This document shows, piece by piece, positions 62,677-64,000 of a DNA stretch of 64,000 bases; within the stretch, counting starts at the first letter, position 1, and each line of letters begins with the position of its first letter. Below the pieces are notes generated by a model. The model saw nothing but the letters and a program-made list of their open reading frames with translations, did no database searches and was not told the origin of the DNA. A program made the translations under genes and the position numbers. Source of the stretch: Geotalea toluenoxydans JCM 15764 (lineage in GTDB: Bacteria > Desulfobacterota > Desulfuromonadia > Geobacterales > Geobacteraceae); the NCBI RefSeq assembly GCF_001311985.1, contig NZ_BBCJ01000010.1:62001-126000 (forward strand). The letters run 5' to 3'.

Positions 62677-63587
62677 ATGGAATATTCTACAAAAACAAAG
62701 CGGTTAAAAAAGGAGGCTGACGATGCAGAAATTAATTTATACAGACTAATGATAAGGCTAGGCAAATTGATCTCAGTTCGAGGAAAATCATTGCAATTCG
62801 AAGATATTGAGATGCAACAAGCTGCCTTTAATCTTATGGTGAAAGCTGACATTCACCACAAAATATCCCAAACTTATGACGAGTTAAAACCACTCTTGGC
62901 GGTTAGCGCCCCGATGCGGATTGTTCGGATGAAAAATATCATGACCTTATTGTGGGGACTATTAATAAAATAGTTAAACTTCGTGAAAAGGATCGAGCTA
63001 CTATTATAACTTACTACATTAGACACAGGCTTCTCCGCTTGAGAAAGACAATACATATTTACAAAAAATATATTGATTCGGAATTAATAAAATATCAGAA
63101 GAAGAAAGTCACTACATCAAGGGGAGAGAAATTAGTTGGCCTCTCCAAGGAAGCAAGTTGTGTGACAGTCAAATTAAGAACAGTTAAACGACATTTACAT
63201 GAGGTCGGTAACACTGAAAACATTTGGGATTTGACATTGTTTAATGCAATAAGAACTGCTAGCGAGGCGGAACAATTCTTAGAAGTATTACTATTTGAGT
63301 TATCAAGATTTAATACTAAGACAAAAGCGACTGAATTAGCTACAGATTCACGATATAGCGACCAGCGTTTACTGTTGGAGAAAGCAGCTAACGTTGCCCG
63401 GCATTTATGGGAAAATGACTCCAAGCTATTGCATCACCAAATGAAAAAGTATCTCGAAGAAGATTATCAGGACGAAAAAGGCTTACATCCATTTATCTAT
63501 TTACCTAGGAAATCCTTTCTCAATGTTCTCAAGCAAGTAGCCAAAGAAATGAATCGTTATGATCTTATAGGCGGCCAAAAAAAATAA
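62677..63587 (+). CDS. Island-borne protein of unknown function, frameshifted
   Basis: The reconstructed protein has about 303 residues, is strongly helical and basic, and has no signal peptide. The frame breaks near 62918; one restored base joins APMR to CSDEKYHDLIVGTINKIVKL. The local base composition is much more AT-rich than the chromosome to the left, a sign of recent transfer. C-terminal segments (AANVARHLWENDSKLLHHQM, HPFIYLPRKSFLNVLKQVAK) show no motif I can name. It lies between the integrase and an AlpA-like gene, so it may be cargo or an element maintenance gene. I do not recognise it. Confidence 0.6.
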
Positions 63588-63609
63588 ACGAATAACTTTT
63601 CCCCTGTAC

Positions 63610-63627
63610 GCAGAGGTTAGCCTCTGC
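63610..63627. other. Hairpin between the unknown gene and alpA
   Basis: GCAGAGG, TTAG, CCTCTGC is a perfect 7-base stem without a T-run. It may be a weak terminator or a regulator site. Confidence 0.4.
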
Positions 63628-63707
63628 ACGCAGCCCCTGACTAGGAAGACCAAAATGGATTTGTTAGGATTCCTCCAGACATGATAATCACGACTGGAGG
63701 TTTTATT

Positions 63708-63929
63708 ATGAACAATCCACTCCCTGAAACCGGGTATCTCCGGCTCACCCAAATTCTAGGTAATCCAAAAGCAAATCCCCCTATTCCCCCGATAATTCCA
63801 ATCTCTAAAAGTAGTTGGTGGGCTGGCGTTAAGTCCGGCCAATATCCTCGTCCTATCAAGCTCGGCCCCCGCATTACAGTATGGAAAGTTGCTGATATTT
63901 TAGAGCTTATTTCTCGGGAGCCGGCCTGA
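63708..63929 (+). CDS. AlpA-like helix-turn-helix regulator
   Basis: This is a 73-residue protein. The pattern TGYLRLTQIL, then PISKSSWWAGVKSGQYPRPIKLGPRITVWKVADI fits the AlpA/MerR-like excisionase-regulator family of P4-type elements, which activate integrase or excision genes. GGAGG precedes ATG at 63708. The stop TGA overlaps the next ATG (TGATG). The target may be the inverted repeat near the integrase promoter; that link is inference. Confidence 0.8.
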   Translation: MNNPLPETGYLRLTQILGNPKANPPIPPIIPISKSSWWAGVKSGQYPRPIKLGPRITVWKVADILELISREPA

Positions 63930-64000
63930 TGGACTGGATAAAAGTCGTGTGTAATATCCTTGACCACCGCAAGATAAAGCTGATTCGCAAAGGACCTGAA
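63929..64000 (+). CDS. Phage replisome organizer-like protein, 3' end outside window
   Basis: The first 24 residues are visible, beginning MDWIKVVCNILDHRKIKLIR and ending in KGPE. They match the start of the phage replisome-organizer N-terminal family (aromatic-Ile-Lys start, then KIKLIRK). ATG at 63929 overlaps the alpA stop, so the two are coupled. If right, the element encodes its own replication initiation function. Only the first domain edge is visible, so this is tentative. Confidence 0.55.
   Translation, partial: MDWIKVVCNILDHRKIKLIRKGPE

Overview
The window looks like chromosomal DNA of a Geobacter/Geotalea-type bacterium (Desulfuromonadia). The evidence is a DmsE/MtrA-type multiheme cytochrome paired with an MtrB/PioB-like outer-membrane barrel, a gapA-pgk-tpiA-secG-tRNA-Leu block, a large PurL with PurS-like repeats at its N-terminus, a maeB-type malic enzyme with a phosphotransacetylase-like tail, a group III phosphofructokinase, a probable futalosine-pathway deaminase and a strong sigma-54 promoter. 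This is gene-content inference; no database was searched.

Layout. 1-7.6 kb: sugar-nucleotide enzymes (ugd, UDP-glucuronate decarboxylase, an epimerase), ftsB, a new 57-residue Cys-rich gene coupled to argS, a SPOR protein, yacG and gltX. 7.7-12.3 kb: amtB (minus strand, sigma-54 promoter) diverging from an acuC-type deacetylase operon with an unknown gene and a TPR gene. 12.3-18.6 kb: an envelope/electron-transfer cluster (membrane protein, MlaF-like ATPase, ten-motif cytochrome, barrel, periplasmic binding protein, CheY-like receiver, Cys-tailed protein). 18.6-24.8 kb: phosphoesterase, SppA, thioesterase, M24 peptidase, a permease fused to an extra domain, and a cupin. 24.9-29.5 kb: two tRNA-Leu genes, an Slp lipoprotein and the glycolytic operon on the minus strand. 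29.7-41 kb: histidine kinase, metallohydrolase, and purB-mscS-purL-purQ-purF-pyrE. 41-51 kb: YkgJ protein, moxR-DUF58-transglutaminase operon, long TPR protein, TonB-like protein, maeB. 51-60.6 kb: HIT, ROK kinase, pfkA, chemoreceptor, panBCD, amidohydrolase, ComEA-like protein, smpB. 60.6-64 kb: a tandem palindromic repeat, ssrA (tmRNA), then a probable integrated element (tyrosine integrase, unknown AT-rich gene, AlpA-like regulator, start of a phage replisome-organizer gene) that runs off the window.

About 25 otherwise intact genes, many of them essential (gltX, purL, pgk, gapA, panB), carry one or two single-base frameshifts. Nearly all are a lost base in or beside a short run. I read these as uncorrected sequencing errors and give the full reconstructed span as one CDS; each entry states where the frame breaks. 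No gene-free stretch exceeds about 300 bases. The parts most worth following up are the MtrAB-like cluster with its CX3CH motif, the permease fusion, the overlapped Cys-rich gene before argS, the repeat beside ssrA, and the element inserted at ssrA with its inverted-repeat operator.
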